From Deinococcus sp. JMULE3 (GTDB lineage: Bacteria; Deinococcota; Deinococci; Deinococcales; Deinococcaceae), in the NCBI RefSeq assembly GCF_013337115.1, contig NZ_SGWE01000004.1, forward strand, positions 868,001 through 932,000: a stretch of 64,000 nt of DNA, read 5' to 3'. The position numbers were made by a program, and so were the translations under genes. The notes under the pieces are model-generated. The model did not search any database. It had not been told where the DNA came from and saw nothing but the letters and a program-made list of their open reading frames with translations. Shown here piece by piece: positions 1 to 9,691 of this stretch (position 1 is its first letter; each line of letters opens with the position of its first letter).

Positions 1-966
1 GCTGGGGGTCAGGTTCACCCCGGTCGCGCTCAGGTGCGCGGTGAACTCGTCGGCGTCCTCTCGCAGGACGTCCAGGCACTCGGCGTCCACCTTCGCCTTC
101 ACAGCCGACAGGTACAAGGCCTTCTGCCGCGCGGAGCTCAGTTTCGGGAACAGGGTGGTCAGGGGGACGGCGCGGCCCGTGGCGCGGTCCAGGATGACGC
201 CCTCGGTCCAGTTGTCGGGGTGCGCGCCGCCGCAGTAGTAATTCACGTCCTCGCGCAGGCTGAGCAGCCGGGCGTTCGACAGGGTGAGACCGGCACTCAG
301 GCTGTAGCCGTTCTCCGGGTCCTTCTGCGCCGATTCGGGCAGCATGGCGCGGCAGTCCAGCGCGTCCGCCGCGTGGCGCAGCTGCCGGTCCTGCAGCGCG
401 GCGTTCAGCGCGCCGCTCGCGCCGGGCACGCGCGGGTACGTCACGCCGGACAACGGCTCGCGCACCGACCGGCCTCCGGGGAGCGTGACCCACGGGCGGT
501 TCAGTTTCAGGAAGGCCAGCGGGTCCTCGCGGCGCAGCGCACTCAGGCCCGGCGAGAGGGGCAGCCGCAACGGCAGACGCGCGGCGTCCAGCGGCGCCAG
601 GGTGACCTCCAGCGGGGCACTCGCACCGGGCGCCTGCCACGTCCCCTTCAGGCCGCCCGGGGCGGGCATCAGGCTGAAGCAGCCGGTCACGACCGCTTCG
701 CCGCCCAGGTCGCGCCGGACGCTTTCCTCCAGGACCAGCGCGTTCCCGCTGCGGCGCGCCTCCAGGAACAGGTCGAGGCTGCGGCCCTCGTAGAAGTACC
801 GCGACTCGCCCTTCGGGTCCAGACTCAGCGCGACCGGCAGCGTCCCGAGGGTGCCCCGGAACGTCCCGGCGCGCGCCCAGTCGGGCATTCCCTCGGTGCC
901 GCCGCACCCGGCAGCCTGCGCGCCCGCACCGAGAACAAGGGCGGTGGTAAACATCCATCGCAACAT
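1..966 (-). CDS. Secreted DUF3298-like protein, cut by the window edge
   Basis: The first 322 codons are present and the 3' end lies outside the window. The start ATG is followed by a hydrophobic signal peptide ending near AQAAG, so the protein is probably exported. The C-terminal visible part reads YYCGGAHPDNW and then LDRATGRAVPLTTLF, which matches the pattern (aromatic, GGAHP, D-x-x-TG, L-x-x-LF) seen in DUF3298 proteins. Several Cys residues could form disulfides. A -10 hexamer six bases before the ATG suggests a leaderless transcript. Function is unknown; family assignment is by motif reading only. Confidence 0.6.
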   Translation of the reverse strand, partial: MLRWMFTTALVLGAGAQAAGCGGTEGMPDWARAGTFRGTLGTLPVALSLDPKGESRYFYEGRSLDLFLEARRSGNALVLEESVRRDLGGEAVVTGCFSLMPAPGGLKGTWQAPGASAPLEVTLAPLDAARLPLRLPLSPGLSALRREDPLAFLKLNRPWVTLPGGRSVREPLSGVTYPRVPGASGALNAALQDRQLRHAADALDCRAMLPESAQKDPENGYSLSAGLTLSNARLLSLREDVNYYCGGAHPDNWTEGVILDRATGRAVPLTTLFPKLSSARQKALYLSAVKAKVDAECLDVLREDADEFTAHLSATGVNLTPS

Positions 967-972
967 GCTTGC

Positions 973-978
973 AGCGTA
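973..978 (-). promoter_or_regulatory. -10 element (TACGCT) of a likely leaderless promoter
   Basis: TACGCT on the minus strand ends exactly six bases before the ATG at 966, which puts the expected transcription start on the start codon. No good -35 is visible. Confidence 0.45.
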
Positions 979-983
979 CACCG

Positions 984-1739
984 TCAGGGTTGCGGTCCCT
1001 CCCACACGCCGTCCCCACGGGCGTCCATGGTGCCGGTGCGCAGCAGTTGCGCCTCGCCGTCCCCGAAGGGCGTGTGGGTGCAGGCCCAGGCCACGGCGGC
1101 CTCGATGTCGTAGGGGGTGGCGTGGAAGGTGACGGCCCACTGGCCGTTCACGCGGTCCAGCCTCGTCCAGCGGGCGCGGGGGTCGCCGTCCACCTGATCG
1201 CTGACCGACCCGGCGTTCACGAGCAGCGTGTCGCCCACGCGGGTCGTCCCGGCGCGGTGGGTGTGGCCGCACAGGACCACCTCGGCGTTCAGGGGCTCCA
1301 GCGTGGCGTGCAGTTCGCGCGGGTCGCGGGCGCGGTAGTACCCGCCGTGGTCCCACACCCACAGCAGGCTGTGCCAGGCGCTGTCCGGCGTGCCGTGGCA
1401 GGCCAGCAGCCCCCCCGCGCGGGCGGTCAGCGGCAGCGCCGCCACGCGGGCCAGCAGCGCCGGGTCGGTGTGCGCCGCGAGCCACGCGCCGTACGACCGT
1501 GACAGCGCCGAGCGGCGCCCGCCGGGCCAGAGTTTCTCCTCGTTGTTGCCGCGCACCTCCAGCGCGCCCGCAGCCGCGAGTTCCGCCTGAATGCTGAGCG
1601 CGCGGGCGGGGTCGGCGCTCCCCTCGGCCTGATCGCCCAGGTTCACGATCAGGTCCGGGCTGGCCGCGCGGACCTCGCGCAGCACCGCGTCCAGCGCGAA
1701 GGCGTTCCCGTGCACGTCACTGATCACCGCGACCCTCAT
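984..1739 (-). CDS. Metallophosphoesterase (calcineurin-like, YfcE/MJ0936 type)
   Basis: The 251-residue protein starts MRVAVISDVHGN, carrying the D-x-H metal motif at residues 7-9. It continues with NLGDQAEG (second metal Asp), GNNEE (variant of the GNH[DE] motif), ACHGTP and CGHTH, in the order found in single-domain calcineurin-like phosphodiesterases. Such proteins cleave phosphodiesters with two bound metals in the cytoplasm; the substrate cannot be told from sequence. The open frame extends upstream, but the ATG at 1739 is chosen because the conserved domain begins there and a -10 hexamer lies eight bases before it. It does not overlap the DUF3298-like gene downstream. Confidence 0.85.
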   Translation of the reverse strand: MRVAVISDVHGNAFALDAVLREVRAASPDLIVNLGDQAEGSADPARALSIQAELAAAGALEVRGNNEEKLWPGGRRSALSRSYGAWLAAHTDPALLARVAALPLTARAGGLLACHGTPDSAWHSLLWVWDHGGYYRARDPRELHATLEPLNAEVVLCGHTHRAGTTRVGDTLLVNAGSVSDQVDGDPRARWTRLDRVNGQWAVTFHATPYDIEAAVAWACTHTPFGDGEAQLLRTGTMDARGDGVWEGPQP

Positions 1740-1747
1740 CACCGCGC

Positions 1748-1753
1748 AGCGTA
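1748..1753 (-). promoter_or_regulatory. -10 element (TACGCT) for the metallophosphoesterase
   Basis: TACGCT lies eight bases before the ATG at 1739, consistent with a leaderless or nearly leaderless mRNA. Confidence 0.35.
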
Positions 1754-1810
1754 GCGCGCCCGGGCGGAACTGTCCCCGCAAGTGTCACGCCCACGGCGCA
1801 CACTGAACGC

Positions 1811-2446
1811 ATGAAACGATTCCTCCCGCTGGCCTGCCTCCTCCTGCTCGGCTCCGCGCTGGCCGACCCGCTGGAGGGCACGTACGACGTCAGACGCGAC
1901 ACGTTCCTGGACGGCACCCTGAAAGGCACGCTGAAGATCACGGCCGAGGGCCAGGCCCTTCGCTTCACGTGGGACGCCCCGTACGGGAAGTTCAGCGGCC
2001 TGGGCCTGCGACTGGGGAACGCCGTGGCCGTCGCGGTCGGGAAGCCCGAGTGCGGCGTCGCCATCTACGCGCAGAAGGGCCGGACGTTCACGGGCATCTG
2101 GACGGTGACCGGTGCCGGGGTGGGCACCGAGACCTTCGACTGGGACGGCCTGAAAGCCGCGCGGGTGGACGTGCGGGGCAGCAACCCGGACGGCAGCACG
2201 TACACGGGCGACCTGCTCCTGCCCGTGCATAACGGCTACACCATGCCCGAGTGGATCATCGGCAAGAACGAGACCAGCGGCAGCGGAATCCTCCGGGACG
2301 GCACCCTGGCCACCGCGTTCGGCGATCAGAACTGCCAGGTGGCGCTGTACCGACTGAATCCCGCCACTGGTGAGCTGAGCGGGATGTTCTTCCAGCCGGA
2401 CAACGCGCAGGTCATGAAGCAACCGGAGACAGCGACGCGCCGCTGA
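1811..2446 (+). CDS. Secreted protein of unknown function
   Basis: This 211-residue protein opens with a clear signal peptide (MKRFLPLACLLLLGSALA, then cleavage before DPLEG). The mature part is rich in Gly, Thr and aromatic residues with alternating beta-strand-like stretches (for example GTLKGTLKITAEG and GIWTVTGAG). Two Cys residues, in KPECGVAIY and DQNCQVALY, sit in repeated sequence contexts and could pair, suggesting an internally duplicated beta domain. I do not recognise the family. It is divergent from the phosphoesterase gene and is followed 12 bases later by a GNAT gene. Confidence 0.7.
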   Translation: MKRFLPLACLLLLGSALADPLEGTYDVRRDTFLDGTLKGTLKITAEGQALRFTWDAPYGKFSGLGLRLGNAVAVAVGKPECGVAIYAQKGRTFTGIWTVTGAGVGTETFDWDGLKAARVDVRGSNPDGSTYTGDLLLPVHNGYTMPEWIIGKNETSGSGILRDGTLATAFGDQNCQVALYRLNPATGELSGMFFQPDNAQVMKQPETATRR

Positions 2447-2452
2447 TACCCT
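2447..2452 (+). promoter_or_regulatory. -10 element (TACCCT) of a likely leaderless promoter
   Basis: TACCCT begins inside the last codons/stop region of the upstream gene and ends six bases before the ATG at 2459. Confidence 0.4.
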
Positions 2453-2458
2453 GCGCGC

Positions 2459-2959
2459 ATGACGCTGCACCTCCGCCCCCGTTCGCCCGACGACCTGCCG
2501 GAACTGGTCACCGTGCTTCGCGCCGTGCACGAGCGAATGGGGTACCCGTCGGTGTGGCCGGACGACCCGGCGGCGTTCGTGCAGGGGCGCGGCGAGGCGT
2601 GGGTGGCGGTCCTGGCGGGCCGCGTGGCAGGGCAGGTCATGCTGGCCCCCCTGCCCGACCCGCGCCCGGAGTGGGCCGCGCAGCTGGGCCAGCCGGGCGA
2701 GATCTTGGAGGTCAAGCGGCTGTTCGTCAGCCCGGACGCGCAGGGGCTGGGGCTTGCTCGGGCGCTGCTGGCCCATGCACTGCGCGAGTCGCAGGCGCGC
2801 GGGGCGTTCAGCGTCCTGCAGGTGAACGAGTCGAGCGTGCCTGCCGTGCGCCTGTACGAACGCGAGGGCTGGCGGTTCGTGGTGCGGACCCGCGCGCCCT
2901 GGACGGACCCGGACGGCTCGCACCCGTGGGTGCGGGTGTACGCCCAGCCCTCCTCTTGA
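2459..2959 (+). CDS. GNAT family N-acetyltransferase
   Basis: A 166-residue single-domain acetyltransferase. Around residues 85-110 the run EVKRLFVSPDAQGLGLARALL is the beta4 plus acetyl-CoA pyrophosphate-binding loop (R/Q-x-x-G-x-G/A) of the GNAT fold, and LQVNESSVPAVRLYEREGWR is the C-terminal helix and strand that usually completes it. It should transfer an acetyl group from acetyl-CoA to an amine or small molecule; the substrate is unknown. No partner gene is coupled to it: the next gene starts 74 bases later. Confidence 0.88.
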   Translation: MTLHLRPRSPDDLPELVTVLRAVHERMGYPSVWPDDPAAFVQGRGEAWVAVLAGRVAGQVMLAPLPDPRPEWAAQLGQPGEILEVKRLFVSPDAQGLGLARALLAHALRESQARGAFSVLQVNESSVPAVRLYEREGWRFVVRTRAPWTDPDGSHPWVRVYAQPSS

Positions 2960-3033
2960 GCGGACCTTGAAAGATCAAGTGGCGTTCACGCGGCGCGCGG
3001 GTTTCTCGCCCCGGGACCTGACAGGCTACGGGC

Positions 3034-3255
3034 ATGCCAGACAAGGACGACAAGAACAGCGGGCACACCAGCCAGCCGCAGGACTACGACCGCAACAAGA
3101 AGGAAGTGCACGAGATCGAGCACGACAACACTCCTTCCATGAAGAGCGCCAACGACCGCGAGGCGAACGCGCCCCGCAACAACGACGACGGCCTGAGCGA
3201 CAAGGAACTCAAGGACCGCGAGGAAGCCCGCAGCGTTCCCTCCAGCAACGGCTGA
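3034..3255 (+). CDS. Small highly charged, probably disordered protein
   Basis: The 73-residue product has no hydrophobic segment and is made almost wholly of D, E, K, R, N, S and Q (for example MPDKDDKNSGHTSQPQDYD near the start). This composition resembles the hydrophilic, desiccation-related small proteins common in stress-tolerant bacteria, but there is no family-specific motif, so a protective role is inference only. It is followed by a strong hairpin terminator, supporting a real monocistronic gene. Confidence 0.65.
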   Translation: MPDKDDKNSGHTSQPQDYDRNKKEVHEIEHDNTPSMKSANDREANAPRNNDDGLSDKELKDREEARSVPSSNG

Positions 3256-3280
3256 ACCCCGTCACACCTGAACCCCCAAG

Positions 3281-3311
3281 GCAGAGGGAGCCCCGCAGCG
3301 GCTCCCTCTGC
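3281..3311 (+). terminator. Hairpin terminator after the small charged protein
   Basis: GCAGAGGGAGCC (3281-3292) pairs perfectly with GGCTCCCTCTGC (3300-3311) around a seven-base loop. There is no long T run after it. Confidence 0.7.
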
Positions 3312-3342
3312 TGCTGCCGGGACATTCGGTGTGGACGGGGCG

Positions 3343-3348
3343 TAGCCT
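3343..3348 (+). promoter_or_regulatory. -10 element (TAGCCT) of a likely leaderless promoter
   Basis: TAGCCT ends six bases before the GTG start at 3355; no Shine-Dalgarno is present between them. Confidence 0.45.
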
Positions 3349-3354
3349 GTCCGG

Positions 3355-3753
3355 GTGACCTCCTCTCCCGTGTCTTCCCGCCCCCGCGTCGGCACGCTGC
3401 TGCTCGCGGCGCTGTTCGTCACGGCGGGCACGCTGCACTTCGTGACCCCCGGCTTCTTCGACCGGATCGTGCCGCCCTGGGTACCCCTGAGTGCCCGGCA
3501 GGCGACGCTGATCAGCGGCGCGGCCGAGGTGCTGGGCGGTCTGGGGCTGCTGCACCCGCGCACCCGCCCGGCGGCCCGCTGGGGCCTGATCGCGCTGCTG
3601 GTCGCGGTGTTCCCCGCGAACGTGTGGATGGCGCAGGACCCCGGGCGGTTCCGGGTCAGTCCGCTGGTGGCGTGGGGGCGCCTGCCGCTGCAACCGCTGC
3701 TGATCTGGGCGGTGTGGCGCGCGGGCCGCACCAGAACGCACGGACCTCGCTGA
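3355..3753 (+). CDS. DoxX-like integral membrane protein
   Basis: The 132-residue protein starts at GTG and has four hydrophobic segments (about residues 12-28, 45-62, 70-88 and 105-120). The first is followed by LHFVTPGFFDRIVPPW, typical of small DoxX/YphA-type membrane proteins in which HF-x-x-P-x-x-x-x-x-I-x-P is conserved. Function in this family is poorly defined. It converges with a second DoxX-like gene and shares a hairpin terminator with it. The start is supported by a -10 hexamer six bases upstream. Confidence 0.75.
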   Translation: MTSSPVSSRPRVGTLLLAALFVTAGTLHFVTPGFFDRIVPPWVPLSARQATLISGAAEVLGGLGLLHPRTRPAARWGLIALLVAVFPANVWMAQDPGRFRVSPLVAWGRLPLQPLLIWAVWRAGRTRTHGPR

Positions 3754-3769
3754 CGCCCGGCGAGGTCCG
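3741..3769. terminator. Bidirectional hairpin between convergent genes
   Basis: CGGACCTCGC (3741-3750) and GCGAGGTCCG (3760-3769) form a perfect ten-base stem that includes the 3' end of the plus-strand gene. It lies between two convergent membrane-protein genes and could end both. Confidence 0.6.
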
Positions 3770-3784
3770 CACGCCCGGTTCGCG

Positions 3785-4354
3785 CTACGACGTCTGCCCG
3801 CGCGGGACGCCCACCCGGGGCAGCACCCAGCGGTCCAGGCCCAGCCAGCCCGCGACCCGCCAGCCCAGCACCAGCCACGTCGCCAGGATGAACAGCACCG
3901 GGTTGCTGCTGACCGTGCCCGCCAGCAGGAAGTTCGCGTTCAGGAACCCGCCCAGGAACGCGGCGGCGCCCGTGAACAGGCCCAGGATCAGGGCCACGCC
4001 GACCGTGAGTTCCCCGAACGTCACGAGGTGCGAGAACAGCGCCGCGTTGGGCAGCGCCACGTGCTCGATGAACCACGCGTAGCCGCCCGTGACGTCCGGG
4101 TGATCCCCGGTGGTCCTGGCGAGCGCGCCCTTCAGGAAGCCGCTGACCGCGCCGCCCGCCTCCGCGCCGATCCAGCCTCCGCCGGTGGCCTTGTGCCAGC
4201 CGGCCGTCAGCCACTGCCAGCCCACGTAGATCCGCAGCAGCGCCCACACGGGCGCGAGGCGCGTATCGGCGAACAGCAGGTGCGACAGGCGGGTGTCCGG
4301 AACAGTGACGGGTGTGCGGGGCGCGTGGGTGGGGGTTCTCAGGGCGGTGCTCAT
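3785..4354 (-). CDS. DoxX family membrane protein
   Basis: A 189-residue protein with a polar N-terminus and four membrane segments. The first helix contains LRIYVGWQWLTAGWHK, the usual opening of DoxX/DoxD-like proteins (related to the thiosulfate:quinone oxidoreductase small subunit and to SURF4-like domains). Later segments read VTFGELTVGVALILGLF and FLGGFLNANFLLAGTVSSNP, again characteristic. It probably sits in the cytoplasmic membrane with a redox-linked or quinone-linked role, which is family inference. The ATG at 4354 has a good Shine-Dalgarno (GGGAGG). Confidence 0.82.
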   Translation of the reverse strand: MSTALRTPTHAPRTPVTVPDTRLSHLLFADTRLAPVWALLRIYVGWQWLTAGWHKATGGGWIGAEAGGAVSGFLKGALARTTGDHPDVTGGYAWFIEHVALPNAALFSHLVTFGELTVGVALILGLFTGAAAFLGGFLNANFLLAGTVSSNPVLFILATWLVLGWRVAGWLGLDRWVLPRVGVPRGQTS

Positions 4355-4506
4355 GGTCTGCCTCCCGGCGGTCCCGTGACGGTGCGGGGGACCGCGCTGC
4401 GCTCACGGTGCGCGACCCGCATTACCGTCCCGTTACCGCGCAGCAGCCGGGCCGGACAAGCGGGTGGGCGCCGCGCAGCCACGCCCGGTCCGGTGAGCAG
4501 CGCGGG

Positions 4507-5490
4507 TCACTGCCGCGCGAACACCTGCGTCCAGTAGCTCTTGAACTTGCTGCCGGGGCGCTGCACGTAACTCAGGCCGATCAGGGTGAAGTCGCCCATG
4601 ATGTTGCGGCAGTGGCCGGGGCTGCGCAGCCACGCGTCCACGACCTCTCTGGGGGTCTGCTGCCCGGCGGCGATGTTCTCCGCGACGCTGCTGGGGGTCA
4701 TGCCCGCGGCCTGCACGCGCCGCATGGGGCTGCTGCCGTCCAGGGTGCTGGTGTGGTCGAAGTACCCGTACAGGGCCATCCCGGCGGACTGGGCCTCGGC
4801 GGCGACGTCCAATGTGGTGTTGCCTTTCAGGGGGGGCAGGGCGGGACCGCCGGGGCGTCTGGTGTCGCAGTTCCAGCCCTGCGCGCGGGCCTGGTTGGTG
4901 AGGCGCAGCACCTCGCTGTCGAACGGCACGCTGGTCGTCATGGGCGCGGCGCTCAGTGTCAGGGTCCGCTGCACGGTCTGCCCGCTGCTGGTGACGGCCT
5001 GCGCGGCGGCCGCGTTCTGGCCGGGGTTCAGGCGTTGCGGGCCGCTCACCTCCCGGCCGTTCAGGAGGACGCGCACCGGGCCGGGGCGGTACGTGACGCT
5101 GCCCAGGCCGCTCAGGCGGACGGTGCCGTCGGCGGCGTGCAGGACGGTCAGGTCGGCGCGTTCACTGCCGCTGCCCCGGACCTGCATGGGGATCTCGGCG
5201 CGACTGACGGCGCGGCCCTGGGCGTTCAGCAGCGTCGCCTGGATCTGGTACGTGCCGGGCCGGTAGTAGGTGTGCGTGACCTGTTCGGCGCTGGCGGTCT
5301 GCCCGTCTCCGAAGTCCCACTGCACGCGGTATCCGGCGGGCACGCTGGCATTCAGCGTGACGTTCAGCGGGGCGAGGTGGTCGCCGCTGGCGCTGTACCC
5401 CACGCGGAACACGTCGCCGCTCTGGGCGTGGACCGGCAGGGTCAGGCCGAGCAGGAGGACGGTGGGCAGCAGGGCACGCGCGGTGAGCAC
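4507..5490 (-). CDS. Secreted PKD and CAP (SCP/PR-1) domain protein
   Basis: GTG start, then a signal peptide ending in PVHAQ. Residues about 25-110 form a PKD-type beta sandwich, shown by WDFGDGQTASAEQVTHTYYRPGTY. Residues about 195-327 form a CAP domain, with LTNQARAQGWNC, FDHTSTLDGSSPMRRVQAAG, ENIAAG, WLRSPGHCRNIM and GSKFKSYWTQVFA in family order. Bacterial CAP proteins are exported and often lie at the cell surface; enzymatic activity is not established. The -10 hexamer at 5497-5502 indicates a leaderless transcript, which supports the GTG start. Confidence 0.88.
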   Translation of the reverse strand: MLTARALLPTVLLLGLTLPVHAQSGDVFRVGYSASGDHLAPLNVTLNASVPAGYRVQWDFGDGQTASAEQVTHTYYRPGTYQIQATLLNAQGRAVSRAEIPMQVRGSGSERADLTVLHAADGTVRLSGLGSVTYRPGPVRVLLNGREVSGPQRLNPGQNAAAAQAVTSSGQTVQRTLTLSAAPMTTSVPFDSEVLRLTNQARAQGWNCDTRRPGGPALPPLKGNTTLDVAAEAQSAGMALYGYFDHTSTLDGSSPMRRVQAAGMTPSSVAENIAAGQQTPREVVDAWLRSPGHCRNIMGDFTLIGLSYVQRPGSKFKSYWTQVFARQ

Positions 5491-5496
5491 CCGGTC

Positions 5497-5502
5497 AGAT
5501 TA
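5497..5502 (-). promoter_or_regulatory. -10 element (TAATCT) of a likely leaderless promoter
   Basis: TAATCT ends six bases before the GTG at 5490 of the CAP-domain gene. Confidence 0.45.
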
Positions 5503-5543
5503 AGGGACGCTGAAGGCAGCGGGCTGTGAAATGCCCGGCAGGA

Positions 5544-6785
5544 TCAGCCGGGCGTCAGCTTCCGCGCCGGGGTAGGCGCCGTCACCCGCGCCTCTGCCTG
5601 CCCGAACGTCAGGGTGATCAGCAGCCCCCCGCCCGGCGCGTGCGTCAGGCTGACATCCCCCCCGTGCGCGCGGGCGTAGCGGCGCACCAGCGGCAACCCC
5701 AGCCCACTGCCCGGCCCCAGGCTCTGCGGTCCCCGCTCGTACGGCAGGAACACCCGGCCGCGCAGCTCGTCACTCATGCCCGGCCCGTGGTCCCGCACCT
5801 GCACGCGCGGCGCGCCGCCCGGGGCGTCCAGCGTGACCTCCACCGTGCCCTGCGTGTACTTCACGGCGTTCTCCACGAGGTTCTCCAGCATCTGCCGCAC
5901 GCGGTTGGCATCCACCGGCCACACCACCGGCGACGGCGCCGTGACATGCACCCGGCTGGACGAGAAGCGCCGCACGAGTTCCCCCAGGTCCGCCGGTTGC
6001 ACCCGCAACGTCACGTCCAGGTACAGGTCGTTCAGGCGGGTCAGGTCCGCGCGACTGGCGAGCTGCGCGGCGCTGTCCTCGATCTGCGTCAGCAGACGCT
6101 GCTGCATCCCCTCGTCCCGCGCGGACCTCAGCGCCTCGGCGGACAGCAGCAGCGCCTGCAGGGGGCGGCGCATCTCGTGACTGGCGAGGTTCAGTGCCTC
6201 CCGCTGCCGCTCCTCGCGCTGCTGGGCGCGCAGGCGGTCGGTGCGCCACAGCAGCAGCGACCGCAGGATCAGCAGCAGGCTCAGCAGACCCGAGAAGACC
6301 GCGCTGCCGATCAGCGCGCGGCGCAGTTCCAGGAAAGCCCGCTCGTACGCGGCGCCCTGGTCCGCGCTGTAGTCCCGCACGAGGTTGTTCAGCGCGATGG
6401 CTTCATCCGCCGCGCGCTGCGCCCCGGCCGGGGTGCGCCGCTGCAGGGCACGCTGCACGGTACTCAAGCTGAACTGGTCGCTGGCTTCAAGGTCGTCCAG
6501 GTACGCATACTGTTTCCGGTTGCTCGCGCTGCTCAGAGCCTGCTGGTACCGTTCCTCGCGTTCCTCGGGCGTGACCTCCGGGTCGACCAGCGCCACGCGG
6601 TACTGCAGGACGTCCTGCACCAGTCCCTGGTACGCGTACGGGCTGAGGCCCTTCCCGCCGTGCAGCAGCGCCATGTAGGCAGGCTGGGTCACGAGGACGA
6701 GCAGCGTGACGGTCGCGATCAGCGGCAGCAGCGCCAGCGTCAGCTCGCGCAGCAGGTCGCGGGGGTGGGCAGGCCGGGCCTTCAT
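5544..6785 (-). CDS. Membrane sensor histidine kinase
   Basis: The 413-residue kinase has a transmembrane helix at about 17-38, an external sensor region to about 155, a second helix at about 157-180, then the catalytic core. The H-box is ASHEMRRPLQ with His203; the N-box reads LENLVENAVKYT, the G1 box RDHGPGM and the G2 box GSGLGLPLVRR. All key residues are present, so it should autophosphorylate. The chosen ATG overlaps the stop of the upstream molybdopterin-fold gene as ATGA, so the two are translationally coupled. The periplasmic neighbour may be the input partner. No response regulator is adjacent. Confidence 0.9.
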   Translation of the reverse strand: MKARPAHPRDLLRELTLALLPLIATVTLLVLVTQPAYMALLHGGKGLSPYAYQGLVQDVLQYRVALVDPEVTPEEREERYQQALSSASNRKQYAYLDDLEASDQFSLSTVQRALQRRTPAGAQRAADEAIALNNLVRDYSADQGAAYERAFLELRRALIGSAVFSGLLSLLLILRSLLLWRTDRLRAQQREERQREALNLASHEMRRPLQALLLSAEALRSARDEGMQQRLLTQIEDSAAQLASRADLTRLNDLYLDVTLRVQPADLGELVRRFSSSRVHVTAPSPVVWPVDANRVRQMLENLVENAVKYTQGTVEVTLDAPGGAPRVQVRDHGPGMSDELRGRVFLPYERGPQSLGPGSGLGLPLVRRYARAHGGDVSLTHAPGGGLLITLTFGQAEARVTAPTPARKLTPG

Positions 6786-7327
6786 TTCAGCGGGGCGATC
6801 CGCTCGACGTACCACACCCACGCGGCGCCGTATTCAAGAGCGCGGTACCGATCAATCTGCGGGGGCAGCACGACCGTCAGCGGGCCCTTGAACTGCGCGG
6901 TGATGGCCTTGCCGTCGGCGCTGTACGCGAGCATCAGTGGGTCGTTCATGTAGTCGCTGGCCTTGATGGTCGTGAAGTACCCGTTGCTGGCGTACACGCG
7001 CAGGTCCTTCCCGGCGAATCCGCCGCGCGCGGCGAGGTCACGCAGCGTGACACCCTGGTACGTGAAGGTCTGTTTCAGCTGGCGGTGCTCGGTGGCGTAA
7101 CGCACGGCGGGCATGGCCTGCAGTTGCCGCAGCGTGAGGTTCAGCGTGCCTGCGGTCCCGTCGAGTTCCAGCATGATCCGCTCGCCGGACGCTCGGGCCG
7201 GGGTGGGCTGGGCGGCGCGGGCGTACGTGAAGGGCTTCCAGGTCGCGGGGGCGCCCCAGGTCTGCGCGGCAGCGGGGGACAGCAGCAGGGCGCTCAGGGC
7301 CACGCGGGCGATGTGCAGCGGGGTCAC
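6782..7327 (-). CDS. Periplasmic molybdopterin-fold oxidoreductase-like protein
   Basis: A GTG start at 7327 gives a signal peptide (hydrophobic core ARVALSALLLS, then PAAAQ). The rest resembles the single-domain sulfite-oxidase/MsrP-like molybdopterin-binding fold: LTLRQLQAMP, TYQGVTLRDLAARGG and VYASNGYFTTIKASDYM are typical beta-strand and loop patterns. The conserved Cys that ligates molybdenum in true enzymes is not evident where it would be expected, so this may be a non-catalytic sensor. Its coupling to a histidine kinase favours a sensory role. No in-frame ATG occurs near the start, so GTG is preferred. Confidence 0.65.
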   Translation of the reverse strand: MTPLHIARVALSALLLSPAAAQTWGAPATWKPFTYARAAQPTPARASGERIMLELDGTAGTLNLTLRQLQAMPAVRYATEHRQLKQTFTYQGVTLRDLAARGGFAGKDLRVYASNGYFTTIKASDYMNDPLMLAYSADGKAITAQFKGPLTVVLPPQIDRYRALEYGAAWVWYVERIAPLK

Positions 7328-7479
7328 GGCACCGATTGTAGGTGGGGCCGCGCGGGCGCTCAACTGGTCACCCCGGACAGGACCGGACGGCAAGGCGTGA
7401 GGCGCGCGTGAGCCCCGCTGCTGGGTTCCCTGATGCGCCGGTCAGGCTGGGGTCACGCCGGGGGCGCAGGATGGAGTGC

Positions 7480-8406
7480 ATGAACGCGAAACTCTCCCTG
7501 ACCCTTCCCCTGCTCAGCGCCGCGCTGGGCCTGGGTGCGCCCGCGCTGGCCGCCCCGACCCTGAGTGCCCAGAGCATCATCGTGAACCCCGTGCAGACGG
7601 ACCTGAACGTGAAGGTCTGGACCGACCGTGACAGCAGCGGTGCGGGGACCCCCGCGTACCGCCCCGGCGAGAAGATCAAGCTGTTCACCAGCGTGAACCA
7701 GGACGCGTACGTGTACCTGTTCAACGTCGACCCGCAGGGGCAGGTGGACCTGATCCTGCCCAACCGCTTCCAGGGGGGCGCGAACTTCCTGAAGGCGAAC
7801 ACCGTCAAGGCGTTCCCCAGCGCCGGTGATCCGTTCACGTTCGATATCGCCGCGCCGTACGGCGTGAACAAGGTGCTGGCCCTGGCGAGCCGCACGCCGC
7901 TGAAACTCGATCAGATCGCGACGTTCAAATCCCAGAATTCCTTCGCGTCGGTGACCGTGACCGGGCAGCAGGGGCTGGCGCAGGCGCTGAGCATCGTGGT
8001 GACGCCCGTCCCGCAGACGAGCTGGGTGACCGACACGGCCTTCTACGCGGTGGCCGCCCCGACGGCAGCCGCGCCCCTGCGCACGGCCCCCGCGCCCGCC
8101 CCGGTGGCGACGCAGCCCGCGCCGCGCACCGCCCAGGCACTGTCGGTGACGGTGCAGCCCAAGACTCCGGCCAGCCCGTGGGGGTCGGCGCGCGAGTGGA
8201 GCACCGTGGTCGCCAATCAGGCGGACCTGCGCGCCCTGCATGACCGGTACGCGGCGTTCCTGCGTGCCGAGGGCTACACCCTGACGGAACTGAAGAGCAA
8301 GAACAGCGAGGTCAAGAGCGAGTACCGCCGCGCGAACGGCGGGAAGGCCGAACTGACCGTGAAACGCAAGGGCAACCGCATCGAGGTGAAGGTCGAGCGC
8401 CGCTGA
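7480..8406 (+). CDS. Secreted DUF4384-domain protein
   Basis: The 308-residue protein starts with a signal peptide ([17 protein letters not shown], ending APALAA). Residues about 45-150 show the DUF4384 pattern: [21 protein letters not shown] followed by [15 protein letters not shown] Pro/Ala-rich linker and a C-terminal basic segment ([20 protein letters not shown]) follow. DUF4384 domains occur in surface-associated proteins; role here is unknown. An in-frame ATG also lies at 7471, but GGAG at 7473-7476 serves better as Shine-Dalgarno for 7480. A convergent terminator follows. Confidence 0.8.
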   Translation: MNAKLSLTLPLLSAALGLGAPALAAPTLSAQSIIVNPVQTDLNVKVWTDRDSSGAGTPAYRPGEKIKLFTSVNQDAYVYLFNVDPQGQVDLILPNRFQGGANFLKANTVKAFPSAGDPFTFDIAAPYGVNKVLALASRTPLKLDQIATFKSQNSFASVTVTGQQGLAQALSIVVTPVPQTSWVTDTAFYAVAAPTAAAPLRTAPAPAPVATQPAPRTAQALSVTVQPKTPASPWGSAREWSTVVANQADLRALHDRYAAFLRAEGYTLTELKSKNSEVKSEYRRANGGKAELTVKRKGNRIEVKVERR

Positions 8407-8419
8407 GCGGCCAGGTGAC

Positions 8420-8451
8420 AGGAGGTGGTCCGGGATGCCGGGTCACCTCCT
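8420..8451. terminator. Bidirectional hairpin terminator
   Basis: AGGAGGTG (8420-8427) pairs with CACCTCCT (8444-8451), with an inner CCGG/CCGG pairing in the loop. It lies between the convergent DUF4384 and acyl-CoA dehydrogenase genes. Confidence 0.7.
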
Positions 8452-8468
8452 TCTCGTTGCTCTGCCCT

Positions 8469-9611
<1,143 letters not shown>

Positions 9612-9691
9612 GTGCCCCCCAGCGTACTCCCTGCGGGCGGGACACCTGCGCGCGCCTGCGCGTGCCACCATGGGGGCAGGAGGTGGCGGGC

